A stretch of DNA of 64,000 bases from Methylobacterium sp. E-045 (GCF_022829685.1 NZ_JAKSYE010000085.1:330714-394713), one strand, 5' to 3'; shown: positions 28,015-36,330, numbered from the stretch's first letter. Numbers and translations are program-made. The notes: a model not told the origin generated them from the sequence alone.

Positions 28015-28680
28015 ATGCTGCATCCTCTTCGCCGCCTTCTCGTCGTCAGCGCCACGGCAGCTGTCCTGTCGACCCTCGGCCCGGCCCATCTCACCGGCCC
28101 CTCACCGGCCATGGCGCAACAGGAGGCGGCCGCCGAGACCGAGGCTCCGGCAAAATCCCGGGGACGCGGGCGGGAGAGAAAGAAGGCGGTGAGCGCACCG
28201 GGCATGCAGCAGGCAACTCCGGTGGCGATCTTCGGGGACTGGAACGTCTTCGCCAACGGCCAGGGCAAGTCACGCACCTGCTACGCCATCGCCCAGCCGC
28301 AGACCCGTTCGCCGAAAACCCTCAAGCGCGATACCGCCTACCTGTTCGTGACCATCCGAAAGGGTGACAACGTCCAGAACGAGGTCGCGGTGATGTTCGG
28401 CTTCCCGCCCAAACCGGCCGCCAGCCAGGCAAAGGCCAACGCCACCGCCGCGACCGATCCGACCCTGAGCCTCGGCAGTTCGCAATACGGCCTTGTGGTG
28501 AAGGACGAGAATGCTTGGCTGCAGAACCCGTCCGAGGAGGCCCGCCTCGTCGGCGAGATGGCCAAACTCGCCAAGGTCCAGGTCAAGACGGTGTCCATGC
28601 GCGGCACGTCCACCAGCGACGAATACGCCTTGGCGGGATTCGGCGACGCGATGAAGCGCGCTCGCGAGGAGTGCAAATAA
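28015..28680 (+). CDS. IalB-family (invasion-associated locus B) secreted protein
   Basis: Periplasmic protein of 221 residues. A signal peptide ends near SPAMAQ (about residue 34), followed by a charged Lys/Arg linker and an IalB domain from about residue 70: IFGDWNVFANGQGKSRTCYA, then YLFVTIRKGDNVQNEVAVM and GSSQYGLVVKDENAWL, with a C-terminal paired Cys (REECK). IalB proteins are widespread in Rhizobiales and are not specific to pathogens; their biochemical role is unclear. The gene converges with ecfG, with a stem-loop between them. Confidence 0.85.
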   Translation: MLHPLRRLLVVSATAAVLSTLGPAHLTGPSPAMAQQEAAAETEAPAKSRGRGRERKKAVSAPGMQQATPVAIFGDWNVFANGQGKSRTCYAIAQPQTRSPKTLKRDTAYLFVTIRKGDNVQNEVAVMFGFPPKPAASQAKANATAATDPTLSLGSSQYGLVVKDENAWLQNPSEEARLVGEMAKLAKVQVKTVSMRGTSTSDEYALAGFGDAMKRAREECK

Positions 28681-28685
28681 GGGCA

Positions 28686-28706
28686 CCGCTCCGCGATACG
28701 GAGCGG
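28686..28706. terminator. Stem-loop between converging genes
   Basis: CCGCTCCG (28686-28693) pairs with CGGAGCGG (28699-28706) around CGATA. It lies between ialB-like and ecfG and can serve both strands, although no T run follows. Confidence 0.5.
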
Positions 28707-28736
28707 CCGCCTTCAGGTGAAGCCGGCACGGCGGCG

Positions 28737-29315
28737 TCAGGGGCCGCCCAGCGCCGCCCGCGTGAGCGCGTCGGCCCCGATATCTTCGGTGCCGTTCATG
28801 CCCAGGGTCTCGATCAGCCGGCCACGGGCGCGGCTGACACGGCTCTTCATCGTCCCCACGGCGACGCCACAGATCTCGGCGGCCTCCTCGTAGGTGAAGC
28901 TCTGCGCGCCCACGAGGACGAGGGCCTCGCGTTGGCTCAGCGGCAGGAGGTCGAGGGCGGCCTGGAACTCGCGCATCTCCACCCGGATCTCCTGCTCGGG
29001 CAGGCTGGTCAGCCGCGCGGCATGGGCGCCGTCGGCATCCTCGACTTCGCGCTTGCGCTTGCGCTGCTCCGAATAGAACAGGTTGCGCAGGATGGTGAAC
29101 AGCCACGCCGTCAGGTTCGTGCCGCGGGCGAAGCTGTCCGCCTTGGTCCAGGCCCGCACCAGCGTATCCTGCACGAGGTCGTCGCTGCGATCGAGATCGT
29201 AGGTCAGCGAATAGGCGAACGCTCTGAGGGCCGGGATCGCGCCGAGCAGGAGATCGCGCATCTCAGAATCGGCGCCGGCGGGCGTTCCGATGGGATGGAG
29301 GAGGCTGGTCATCAT
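28737..29315 (-). CDS. ecfG: ECF sigma factor EcfG, general stress response
   Basis: RNA polymerase sigma factor of 192 residues with region 2 (DDLVQDTLVRAWTKADSF, then LTAWLFTILRNLFYSEQRK) and region 4 (LPLSQREALVLVGAQSFTYEEAAEICGV split around the HTH). Region 4 plus the preceding nepR identify it as the EcfG type. In alphaproteobacteria EcfG is held by NepR and released when phosphorylated PhyR binds NepR. EcfG directs transcription from GGAAC-N16/17-CGTT promoters, two of which are visible elsewhere in this window. The start ATG overlaps the nepR stop (ATGA); a second ATG three bases in is possible. Confidence 0.93.
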   Translation of the reverse strand: MMTSLLHPIGTPAGADSEMRDLLLGAIPALRAFAYSLTYDLDRSDDLVQDTLVRAWTKADSFARGTNLTAWLFTILRNLFYSEQRKRKREVEDADGAHAARLTSLPEQEIRVEMREFQAALDLLPLSQREALVLVGAQSFTYEEAAEICGVAVGTMKSRVSRARGRLIETLGMNGTEDIGADALTRAALGGP

Positions 29316-29602
29316 GAAGTCTCCCGCGGAGCAGGCTTGGCCGACAGTTCGGCGAGGAGGACCTCGAACCGGTCGGGCAGCGGCAGATTCAGCACGTCCC
29401 CGTAGAGGATGCGGAGGTTTCGTCCGATCCGGCGCCGGGATTCCGTGTCCATGCCGGCTCGCCCGCCGCCCGCCGCGGAGCGGGCCACGGCTCCCACTTC
29501 GAGAGACGACGCTTCGCCGCCGGCGGCGTGGGAAACGGCATCCCGTTTTCCCGCATCCAGCTCTTCGAAAGGGCCGTGGATATCGCTGGCGTCGATCGTC
29601 AT
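29312..29602 (-). CDS. nepR: Anti-sigma factor NepR
   Basis: Small anti-sigma factor of 96 residues. The C-terminal helices carry the NepR signature RIGRNLRILYGDVLNLPLPD followed by RFEVLLAEL, which clamps EcfG and is also the surface that phospho-PhyR binds. The N-terminal half is disordered in character (Glu/Ala/Gly rich). It is translationally coupled to ecfG through an ATGA overlap, the normal arrangement. No phyR gene is seen within the window on either side; the neighbour to the right is an mscS gene. Confidence 0.9.
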   Translation of the reverse strand: MTIDASDIHGPFEELDAGKRDAVSHAAGGEASSLEVGAVARSAAGGGRAGMDTESRRRIGRNLRILYGDVLNLPLPDRFEVLLAELSAKPAPRETS

Positions 29603-30039
29603 GGCTCTCCACCGTTATGTCGGTGTCGGTCCTAGTGACGAGCGCTTTAACGCGTTCTGAAAAATGTATTCATAAATCTTTAAGCTTGTAAAAGCAGCGT
29701 CTCCTTCGTGGATCGATGTGTCGAAAGACGCGATATCAACATGCCCGTTCAGGACAAGCTGGGCTGTTGATCCACACTACATTTACAAATCTGGACGGAG
29801 GCTGAACGGAAACGATGCCGCGCGCGCAGCGCGGACGCGTATCCGACCGCCGGGGCTTGAGTGCCTCGGCCGTACCCCGGGGGAGCTTGGATCGCGTCTC
29901 TCAAAACCGAGCGGAAGTGTGAACGGATAGCGCCAAATATGCCTTCGACATCCCACCTTTGTGCGTCGCACAAGGCTGCCCGTGCGATGCGGAACACCCC
30001 CGTCGCGGGATCATTGGCCTCGCTGATACAGGAGGTCCG
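29603..30039. other. 437-base divergent intergenic region between nepR and mscS
   Basis: I see no gene here. The part nearest nepR (29640-29705) is unusually AT-rich for this genome and probably holds the nepR-ecfG promoter, although no GGAAC-N16/17-CGTT autoregulatory motif faces nepR. A near-match to that motif faces mscS at 29991-30015. Confidence 0.6.
29991..30015 (+). promoter_or_regulatory. Weak EcfG-like promoter candidate for mscS
   Basis: GGAAC, 16 bases, then CATT: one mismatch from the EcfG consensus, placed 25 bases before the mscS start codon. Confidence 0.3.
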
Positions 30040-31170
30040 ATGCCGATAATCCAGTCGCTTGCAGGCGATGCGATCCGCTGGCTCACGTGGCTGCCCTGGT
30101 GGGCGCAGACCCTCGCCCTCGTCGCCGGGTGTTGCGCCGTGGTCCTGCCGCTTCACGGAGTGGCATTCCGCGCCATGCAGCGCGCCGTGGCGGGACGAAG
30201 CCTGTTCTGGCGCTCCCTCGTCTCGCGCACCCATGGGCCGAGCCGCCTCGCGCTGCTGATCGTCTCCGTCACGGCGGCCTCGTCGGCGGCTCCCCTCTCG
30301 TGGGAGGTGCGGATCGTCCTCAACCAGATCCTCATCGTGGCGTTCGTGGCGCTGGCCGGCTGGTGCTGCGCCACCGCACTGCACATCGCGACGGTGATCT
30401 ACCTGCGCCGGTTCAAGCTCGACGCGGAGGACAACCTCCTCGCGCGCAAGCATTTCACCCAGATGCGAATCCTGGAGCGCGCCGGGGTGACGCTCGTGGC
30501 GCTGCTGACCATCTCCATCGCGTTGATGACCTTCGAGCCGGTCCGGCAATACGGTGTCAGTCTGCTCGCCTCGGCCGGAGCGGCGGGGCTGATCCTGGGC
30601 CTGGCGATGCAGCCCGTCCTCTCGAACCTCGTGGCGGGCATCCAGATCGCGATCACGCAGCCGATCCGGATCGAGGATGCGGTGATCGTGGAGAACGAGT
30701 GGGGCTGGGTCGAGGAGATCAACTCCACCTATGTGGTCATCCGGCTCTGGGACTGGCGCCGCCTCGTCCTGCCGCTGACCTACTTCATCCAGAAGCCGTT
30801 CCAGAACTGGACCCGCGAGGGCGCCTCGCTCATCGGCAGCGTCTTCCTCTATGTCGACCACCGGGCGCCGGTGGAGGCGATGCGGGCGAAACTTTCCGAG
30901 ATCGCGGCCCAGTCGCGCCTCTGGGACCGCAACGTGGTCAATCTCCAGGTGTCGGACGCCAAGGAGAGCGTCATCGAGATCAGGATGCTGGTGAGCGCCC
31001 GCAACGCGCCGCAGGCCTGGGACCTGCGCTGCGAGGTCCGGGAGAAGATGATCTTCTTCCTGCAGACGGAGCATCCGGGGGCGTTGCCACGCCAGCGGGC
31101 GGAATGGATGCAGGCCGAGGCCGCCCCGCTCACGCGGCAGGATCCGGAAAGGCCGCGCCGCGCGGCCTAA
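30040..31170 (+). CDS. Small-conductance mechanosensitive channel, MscS family
   Basis: Inner-membrane channel of 376 residues. About four N-terminal helices (first at about 12-35) are followed by the pore-lining, Gly/Ala-rich TM3 segment LLASAGAAGLILGLAMQPVL and the beta domain SNLVAGIQIAITQPIRIEDAVI. A cytosolic alpha/beta vestibule ends the protein. It is expected to release solutes on hypo-osmotic shock. The start at 30040 is fixed by an AGGAGG Shine-Dalgarno 5 bases upstream. It is longer than minimal MscS because of extra N-terminal helices. The neighbouring stress-sigma operon and the promoter near-match suggest stress control, as inference. Confidence 0.92.
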   Translation: MPIIQSLAGDAIRWLTWLPWWAQTLALVAGCCAVVLPLHGVAFRAMQRAVAGRSLFWRSLVSRTHGPSRLALLIVSVTAASSAAPLSWEVRIVLNQILIVAFVALAGWCCATALHIATVIYLRRFKLDAEDNLLARKHFTQMRILERAGVTLVALLTISIALMTFEPVRQYGVSLLASAGAAGLILGLAMQPVLSNLVAGIQIAITQPIRIEDAVIVENEWGWVEEINSTYVVIRLWDWRRLVLPLTYFIQKPFQNWTREGASLIGSVFLYVDHRAPVEAMRAKLSEIAAQSRLWDRNVVNLQVSDAKESVIEIRMLVSARNAPQAWDLRCEVREKMIFFLQTEHPGALPRQRAEWMQAEAAPLTRQDPERPRRAA

Positions 31171-31274
31171 CCCGCGGGCGGGGAATTATCGCGCGATCCC
31201 GGGCGGTATGGCTCGCCGAGACCGTCTGTCTGCCCCATAAGGCGGGGAGACGACCCGAGCCACGAGGACGAACC

Positions 31275-32438
31275 TTGACCGTCACCCAGCTGACCCATCA
31301 CGATCTCGACGGCTACGGCGCGTCGACCATCGTGGGTGCCTTCCTCGACGTGTCGCGGATCGTCCATATCCCGCGCTATGCCGATGTCGGCCCGGTGGTC
31401 GATGCGGAATTGAAGCGGTTCTCCCGCGCCCAGGCGCCCGAATGCCTGATCATGACGGATCTCGGGCTGGAGGCCGTCGCCGTCACCTTCATCACCCGAT
31501 TCACGGCCATGAACCTGCGTCGCGACGAGGCCGCGCGGCACCGGCTGATCGTGCTCGACCACCATGCCTCGTCCCTCGACCAGCTGCGCGAGCAGGGCCT
31601 CGCCCTCGCGCCCGTGCCGGAGAAGCCCGGTCTCACCAAGGTCGAACTCCCCGACCCGAACGTGGTCGTGCTCATCGACGAGGACCGCTGCGCCACCCGC
31701 CTCGCCTACGAGCATCGGGGGCTTTACGCCTCGCGGGAGGTGGAGGGCGAGACGACCGAGGAACTCGAGACCCTGGTGGCCGCCGTCGATGCCCTCGACC
31801 TGTGGAAGAAGGAGCGCCCGACTTTCCGGGGCGGTCTCGCCCTGGACGAGATCTTCTGGGACAACGTCGCGACCCTGATCCCCGTGGGCCACCCTTGGCA
31901 TGACCGCTTCATCAGCGCGTTGCTGCGGGCGGTCTCCGGACTGTTGCGCGAAGGCGCATCACCGGCTCGCGTGGAGGCCGAGATCGCCGCGACCCGGCGT
32001 CGCCTCGTGGATGCGCTCCTGGCCGACGAACCCCAGGACGACCCGACCCTCACCACCCGCATGCGGATCGCCCGGGCGCTCGCCCGCTCGGATGCCCTGT
32101 TCCAACGGCTCTCGGATGGCACGCTGCTGTCCTTCGGCCTCGATTCGGGCATGTTCCAGCGCGTGTCCGACCTCGTGATGGAGGGGGGCAGGGCGACCCG
32201 CGTGGTGAATGTCCAACGCACGGGTTCGCTGTCGTTCCGCTCGAACAACGAGACGGCTCTGGACGGTGCCCGCAAGTTCCGGGGCGGCGGCCACAAGGAT
32301 GCGGCCGGTGGCAAGCTCAATGCCGGATCGCCCTTCTCCCTGGCCGATGCCGTGGCCCAGGTCGAGCCGGTGCTCAACCCGCCGCAGCCCGATCCGGCAT
32401 CGAGCCCCTTCGCGGCGCTCAAGGCCTGGAAAGGCTGA
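31275..32438 (+). CDS. DHH-family phosphoesterase
   Basis: Cytosolic phosphoesterase of 387 residues. Motifs: THHDLDGYGA (metal-binding HxDxDG) near the N-terminus, IVLDHHAS (the DHH motif) and, at the C-terminus, the DHHA1 signature FRGGGHKDAAGGKL. Relatives include RecJ-like exonucleases, NrnA-type nanoRNases and oligoribonucleases. The length fits the stand-alone DHH-DHHA1 group, but the substrate is unknown. The start is a TTG at 31275, 8-9 bases after GAGGA, because the DHH domain begins immediately and there is no suitable ATG or GTG. It converges with the TetR gene. Confidence 0.88.
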   Translation: MTVTQLTHHDLDGYGASTIVGAFLDVSRIVHIPRYADVGPVVDAELKRFSRAQAPECLIMTDLGLEAVAVTFITRFTAMNLRRDEAARHRLIVLDHHASSLDQLREQGLALAPVPEKPGLTKVELPDPNVVVLIDEDRCATRLAYEHRGLYASREVEGETTEELETLVAAVDALDLWKKERPTFRGGLALDEIFWDNVATLIPVGHPWHDRFISALLRAVSGLLREGASPARVEAEIAATRRRLVDALLADEPQDDPTLTTRMRIARALARSDALFQRLSDGTLLSFGLDSGMFQRVSDLVMEGGRATRVVNVQRTGSLSFRSNNETALDGARKFRGGGHKDAAGGKLNAGSPFSLADAVAQVEPVLNPPQPDPASSPFAALKAWKG

Positions 32439-32450
32439 ACCCGCGCCCCG

Positions 32451-33008
32451 TCAGCCGACCTTGCCCGTAGTGAGGACGTTCCGGGCCGCCGCCAGCACCT
32501 CCTCGCTGAGCTCATCGTCGTCGAGGGCGCGGGCCAGGGCGACGGCTCCGATCATGAGCGACAGGCTCGCCAGGGCCCGCTGCCGCCGCCGCTTCGCCAG
32601 GGCCGTGGGAAGCAGGCCGGTCATGCGCTCGATCAGATCACGGGCGCCGTGGAGGAACCGGGCCCGCAGCGGAGAACCGGGCGCTTCGCGCGACACGTCG
32701 TTGACCATGGCCGCCAGAGGACAGCCGGCCCCCGGATTTCGAACATGACCGAGGGTCAGGTAACCGGCCATCCATCCGTCGAGATCATCGGGACGCCAGT
32801 TCTGGTTGGCGGCCAGGTCGAAAGCCTCGACCGCCAGCGCCTCCTTGCTGGCGAACTGGCCGTAGAAGCCGCCATGCGTCAGACCCGCCGAGGCCATGAT
32901 ATCGGCGACGCCGACGCCGTGCAGGCCGCGCTCGCGGAACAGGGCGGCGGCGACCTCGACGACCCGCTGCCGGTTCAGCTTGGCCTGCACCTGTGAGACC
33001 TTCGGCAC
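32451..33008 (-). CDS. TetR/AcrR-family transcriptional regulator
   Basis: Repressor-type regulator of 185 residues. The N-terminal HTH covers about residues 9-55, with VVEVAAALFRERGLHGVGV and the recognition helix region AGLTHGGFYGQFASKEAL. The ligand-binding C-terminus contains GCPLAAMVNDVSRE, typical of the subgroup controlling small-molecule detoxification genes. The natural target would be the gene next to it, but the neighbouring upstream sequence holds only a decayed reading frame, so the target may have been lost. Confidence 0.9.
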   Translation of the reverse strand: MPKVSQVQAKLNRQRVVEVAAALFRERGLHGVGVADIMASAGLTHGGFYGQFASKEALAVEAFDLAANQNWRPDDLDGWMAGYLTLGHVRNPGAGCPLAAMVNDVSREAPGSPLRARFLHGARDLIERMTGLLPTALAKRRRQRALASLSLMIGAVALARALDDDELSEEVLAAARNVLTTGKVG

Positions 33009-33358
33009 CGTGAGATCCTCCTGCGTGATATTCCGATATATAGATGCTCACCCTCATGCAAAAGGGACATGGTGACATCCCCTGGGACGGGCGATGAGGG
33101 CCGGGTCTCACTCTCCGTCCCGCCGGCTCGGCGCAGCCGGGGCAGGATCCGCTCGGCGAAGCGCCGCGTCTTGGCCTCGAACGGCAACATGACCAGGTCG
33201 ATGCCGGTATCCTGAGAGGCGCTGATGCGCGCGGCGAGGGATTTCGAACGGTTGGGAATTCTTGGCCGCCGCGCCTCGGCCCGTCCCGCGGGCGCGAGGG
33301 CGCCGGCGCCCGCGGGCTTCCGCCCCCGGCTGTCGGGCCGCGGGCCCGCCCCCCGCCG
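33009..33358. other. 350-base intergenic region with gene debris and GC-rich palindromes
   Basis: Between the TetR gene and the zinc-ribbon gene. The part next to tetR (33009-33070) is AT-rich (GATATTCCGATATATAGATG) and probably holds the tetR promoter. The middle carries a decayed coding frame (listed separately). The right end (33280-33358) is a very GC-rich set of overlapping inverted repeats based on GCGGGCGC/GGCGCCCGC. Confidence 0.6.
33119..33241 (-). pseudogene. C-terminal fragment resembling an LLM-class flavin oxidoreductase
   Basis: On the reverse strand a frame reads SLAARISASQDTGIDLVMLP and then FEAKTRRFAERILPRLRRAG. This matches the closing barrel strand and helix of bacterial-luciferase-like monooxygenases (pattern 'GxDLxMLxF ... 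RFAxxxxP'). No start or remaining domain is present, so this looks like debris left after deletion of a TetR-controlled oxidoreductase. The similarity is by eye and short. Confidence 0.4.
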
Positions 33359-34417
33359 TCAGGTGGCAACCGGGCGCACCTCTTGGGCCGAGGGTGTTCC
33401 GCACGCCCGGCAGAAGCGCTCGAAGGTGCTTTTGCGGTGGTAGCAGGCGGGGCAGCGTTCGAAGGCGCCGAGGCCGCAATGAGGACAGAAGTTCAGGCTC
33501 GGATCGTCGAGGGCGATGGGCCGCTCGCAGCCCGGACAGGATTTCTTGGCAAGGCGCTCCAGCGCCTGGTCCGTGGCGATCTCGCCCCGGCGTTCCTCGG
33601 TCGAGCGCGTTTCCGCGAGCTTCTGGCGCTCGTTGTAGGATTGCAGGGCACCGATCGCGGCGCGGCCGGCGATGAGGGTCACGAGGACGCCGACACCGTA
33701 TTGTACGTAGCCGCCGTAGCTCGGCAGGTAGGGGACGAGCTCCACGAAGAACGCGAAGGTCGCCGCGAAGGCGAAGCCCCAGACAAAGGGCCAGTTGCGG
33801 CTCCGCCGCCGCTTGAGCAGCAGCCAGCCGGCGAGCGCCAGGAGGGGCAGCGTCAGGGCGAGGCGATATCCGAAGACGCGCAGCTCCTGCTCCCGCTCGG
33901 CGGCGTCGAGCTTCACCTGGGCCGCTATGCGCCGTTCGCTCTCCGCCCGCGTGAGCGGCTCCTCCTGCTCGGAGAGATCGAGCCGGGCCTTGGCCAACCC
34001 TTCCAGCCGCTCCTCGATGGCCCGCTCGGCCCCCTTCAGGGCATCGAGCCCCTGCGTGCGGGCGATCAGGTCAGGATCTTGGTCGACTCGCTGCGTCGCG
34101 TCGCGGGTCCTCAGCCAGTTGGCGAAGGTCTCGCGCGCCGCCTCCGAGGCCGAGCGCGCGGCATCGAGGGCAAGTTGCTCCTGCTCCGTCCGGCGTCGGT
34201 TGTCGTCCTGCTCCCGGCGGATCCGCTTCAGCGACTCGGCCGCCCCCTCGTCCGTTGGCCCGTCGAGGAACTGCTCGAGGGTCTGGCGGTGCTCCACCTG
34301 CGGCAGGTCGCCGACGACGAGGGAGCCGAGGCCGATGAGGAACCAGGCGAAGAGGAAGGCGATGAGCCAAAGCCCAAGCGTCAGCCAGCGTTCGGACAAT
34401 CTGCGACTGGAACGCAT
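33359..34417 (-). CDS. Zinc-ribbon membrane protein
   Basis: Protein of 352 residues with a membrane helix at about 13-37, a long charged coiled coil (about 55-175, rich in Glu/Arg/Gln), two or three further helices (about 185-255) and a C-terminal double zinc ribbon. The ribbon cysteines are visible as CPGCERPI, FCPHCGLGAFERCPAC and FCRACGTP. The coiled coil between membrane helices is predicted to be extracytoplasmic and the ribbon cytosolic. No enzyme signature is present. I do not recognise a named family; a scaffold or quality-control role would be a guess. Confidence 0.75.
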   Translation of the reverse strand: MRSSRRLSERWLTLGLWLIAFLFAWFLIGLGSLVVGDLPQVEHRQTLEQFLDGPTDEGAAESLKRIRREQDDNRRRTEQEQLALDAARSASEAARETFANWLRTRDATQRVDQDPDLIARTQGLDALKGAERAIEERLEGLAKARLDLSEQEEPLTRAESERRIAAQVKLDAAEREQELRVFGYRLALTLPLLALAGWLLLKRRRSRNWPFVWGFAFAATFAFFVELVPYLPSYGGYVQYGVGVLVTLIAGRAAIGALQSYNERQKLAETRSTEERRGEIATDQALERLAKKSCPGCERPIALDDPSLNFCPHCGLGAFERCPACYHRKSTFERFCRACGTPSAQEVRPVAT

Positions 34418-34752
34418 GCGATGACCCCTGTCGAATGCCCCGACCCTCCCCCGACTCGGCGAAGTCGGGGTTGGTTCGCCGTTCGGCGTGACGGCGCCGG
34501 GTGTAGTCGCCTTCGATCCGCAGGAACAGGTCCGAGCGGGGAATGGTCACGGATCGCCCACCGGCTCGGGGGACGCCGGTCCACGACGAGGAGGCCGGGA
34601 GAACGAACGATCGGACGTGCTGGGGTAAGCTCGAATTTTCACCCTATCGGGCTGGAGCCGCGATCGCGTGGATGGTGAGCATCAGCTCCTCCCGACGGTC
34701 GCGGCGCGGCGCGGCGCGGCGGGATGGAACCGCGCCGGAGAGAAGCCCCGCT
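34418..34752. other. 335-base intergenic region
   Basis: No convincing gene. It contains a perfect 5-base tandem repeat (GCGGC)x4 at 34701-34720, followed by further G. The zinc-ribbon gene promoter should lie at its left end, and the 3' end of the radical SAM gene at its right. Confidence 0.6.
34701..34720. repeat. Microsatellite (GCGGC)x4
   Basis: Four perfect tandem copies of GCGGC just downstream of the radical SAM gene stop. Confidence 0.8.
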
Positions 34753-35820
34753 TCAGAAGGCGTAGCGAACTTGGCAATAGGGCATCAGCTCGGCGAGATG
34801 ATCCTTGAGGCGCGCGATCCATCGCCCCTTCCAGCCGGTTCGATAGCGCAGGTTGTCGCCGCCCCCCTGCGATCGTTTGCCCTCCTGGATATCGGGCCGC
34901 CAGAGCAGGTCCTCCGCGCGGGGATGCCAGTTCAGGTTGACCGCGTGGAGATCCGCATTGTGCGTGAGCAGGATGATCTCGGCCTTGAGCTGTGCCTTGG
35001 CCGCCGGGCCGATGCCATCGTCGATGGCGGTGAACAGGCCGCGCCAATCGGCCTCCCAACCTTCGTAGAGGATGACCGGCGAGAAATTCACGTGGACTTC
35101 GAAACCGGCCGCCACGAACTCGTCGATGGCGGCGATGCGCTCGTGCATTGGGGCTGTGCGCACATCCACGACCTTCGCAATCCGCTCCGGCATCAGCGAG
35201 AATCGGATACGGGTCTTGCCCTGCGGATCATAGGTGAGCAGTTCCCGGTTCACGGCCTTCGTGGCGAAGGAGGCCTTGGCGTTGGGGAGGGTGCGGAACA
35301 GCCCGATCATGTCGCGCACGTTGTCCGACAAGGTCGCGTCTACGGAGAGGTCGCCATTCTCGCCGAGATCGTACACCCAATGCTCCGCATCCACCGTATC
35401 CGGCTCGGGTAGCGCTCCCTGGCGCGCGGCATGGCGGGCGATCGCGGCGCAGACCTGCTCGATGTTCACGAAGAGGGAGATCGGGTTGGCGAAGCCCTTG
35501 CGCCGGGGGACGTAACAGTAAGCGCAGGCCATCGCGCAGCCATTCGAGGTCGAGGGTGCGATGAAATGGGCGCTGCGCCCATTCGGCCGCATCGTCAGGC
35601 CCTTCTTCACACCGAGCACCAGTGTCGAACGTTTGATCCGCAACCAATCCTCCGCAGAACCTTCGTTGCCGTGCAGGTTCGGGATGTTCCAGTGCGATGG
35701 GACCTCGATCCGCTCGGCGTGAGGAAAGCGGTCCAGGATCGCGAGCCCGCGCGCGAAATTCACGACGGCAGGCTCGTGGTAGATCGTGCGGATATCCAGG
35801 ATGTCGCGGGATAGGGCCAT
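34753..35820 (-). CDS. Spore photoproduct lyase-like radical SAM protein
   Basis: Radical S-adenosylmethionine enzyme of 355 residues. The 4Fe-4S motif is NGCAMACAYCYVPRRKG with Cys95, Cys99 and Cys102 (CX3CX2C). The SplB-like N-terminus (MALSRDILDIRTIYHEPAVV), the block STLVLGVKKGLTMRPNG and the strand VHVNFSPVILYEGWE support the SPL family, in which a 5'-deoxyadenosyl radical reverses thymine spore photoproduct. This organism group makes no endospores, so the substrate is probably a different DNA lesion or is unknown. The start at 35820 is chosen over an ATG at 35847 because conservation-like sequence begins there. Confidence 0.8.
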   Translation of the reverse strand: MALSRDILDIRTIYHEPAVVNFARGLAILDRFPHAERIEVPSHWNIPNLHGNEGSAEDWLRIKRSTLVLGVKKGLTMRPNGRSAHFIAPSTSNGCAMACAYCYVPRRKGFANPISLFVNIEQVCAAIARHAARQGALPEPDTVDAEHWVYDLGENGDLSVDATLSDNVRDMIGLFRTLPNAKASFATKAVNRELLTYDPQGKTRIRFSLMPERIAKVVDVRTAPMHERIAAIDEFVAAGFEVHVNFSPVILYEGWEADWRGLFTAIDDGIGPAAKAQLKAEIILLTHNADLHAVNLNWHPRAEDLLWRPDIQEGKRSQGGGDNLRYRTGWKGRWIARLKDHLAELMPYCQVRYAF

Positions 35821-36141
35821 GCGGTGTCCAGCGGCGCGCCGTTGCACCTCGGCCGATAGATAGGGCGGCGAGCGCCGGAGAGGATGGCGTTCCGGCCGGG
35901 GTGGTGGACAGCGTCGTCGCGCTTCGGCGGAGGCGAGGGAGAGCCCGCACGGATCGCGGCGCGCGCGGCTAACCGGAAAAGTGTGCGGCCGACAACCGAG
36001 ATAACGGTCGGCGGAATACAGCCGGAGCGTGGCACCGCGGACACGTCGTTAACAGGAAGTTATCGTTTGGCCCTTTGTGGCGACGCCGAATCATGCGCTC
36101 AAGGCTCTTGCGTTCGGCTCCCGTCGCAGGAGGTGAAACCA
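35821..36141. other. 321-base divergent intergenic region
   Basis: No gene seen. It separates the radical SAM gene from the small TTG-start gene and must hold both promoters. The segment 36040-36080 is relatively AT-rich (GTTAACAGGAAGTTATCG). Confidence 0.6.
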
Positions 36142-36330
36142 TTGCCTTGGTTGCCGCGTATTCCCGGCATGGTCAGTTTCGACATGCTCATCGATGATCT
36201 GAAACGAGAGAAGCACGCTCTCGCGCAGGACATGATGCATCATGGATCGGCATCCTATGCCGTCATCGACAGACTGATCGCGCTCGACCAGAAGATTTTC
36301 GCCTTGATAACGCTGAGCGAGGACCGTTGA
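36142..36330 (+). CDS. Small helical hypothetical protein (TTG start)
   Basis: Predicted 62-residue protein. A near-perfect Shine-Dalgarno AGGAGG (36128-36133) lies 8 bases before a TTG, which decides this start; the first ATG (36169) has no ribosome site. The product is two charged amphipathic helices: LIDDLKREKHALAQDM, then SYAVIDRLIALDQKIFALI. The spacing and the 'S..VIDRL..LDQKI' pattern are reminiscent of Spo0E-type phosphatases or of small phase-response proteins, but the likeness is weak. There is no signal peptide or membrane helix. Confidence 0.55.
   Translation: MPWLPRIPGMVSFDMLIDDLKREKHALAQDMMHHGSASYAVIDRLIALDQKIFALITLSEDR

Noticed and set aside
29603..29720. EcfG autoregulatory promoter facing nepR
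   Set aside because: No GGAAC-N16/17-CGTT arrangement was found on that strand; only an AT-rich segment is visible.
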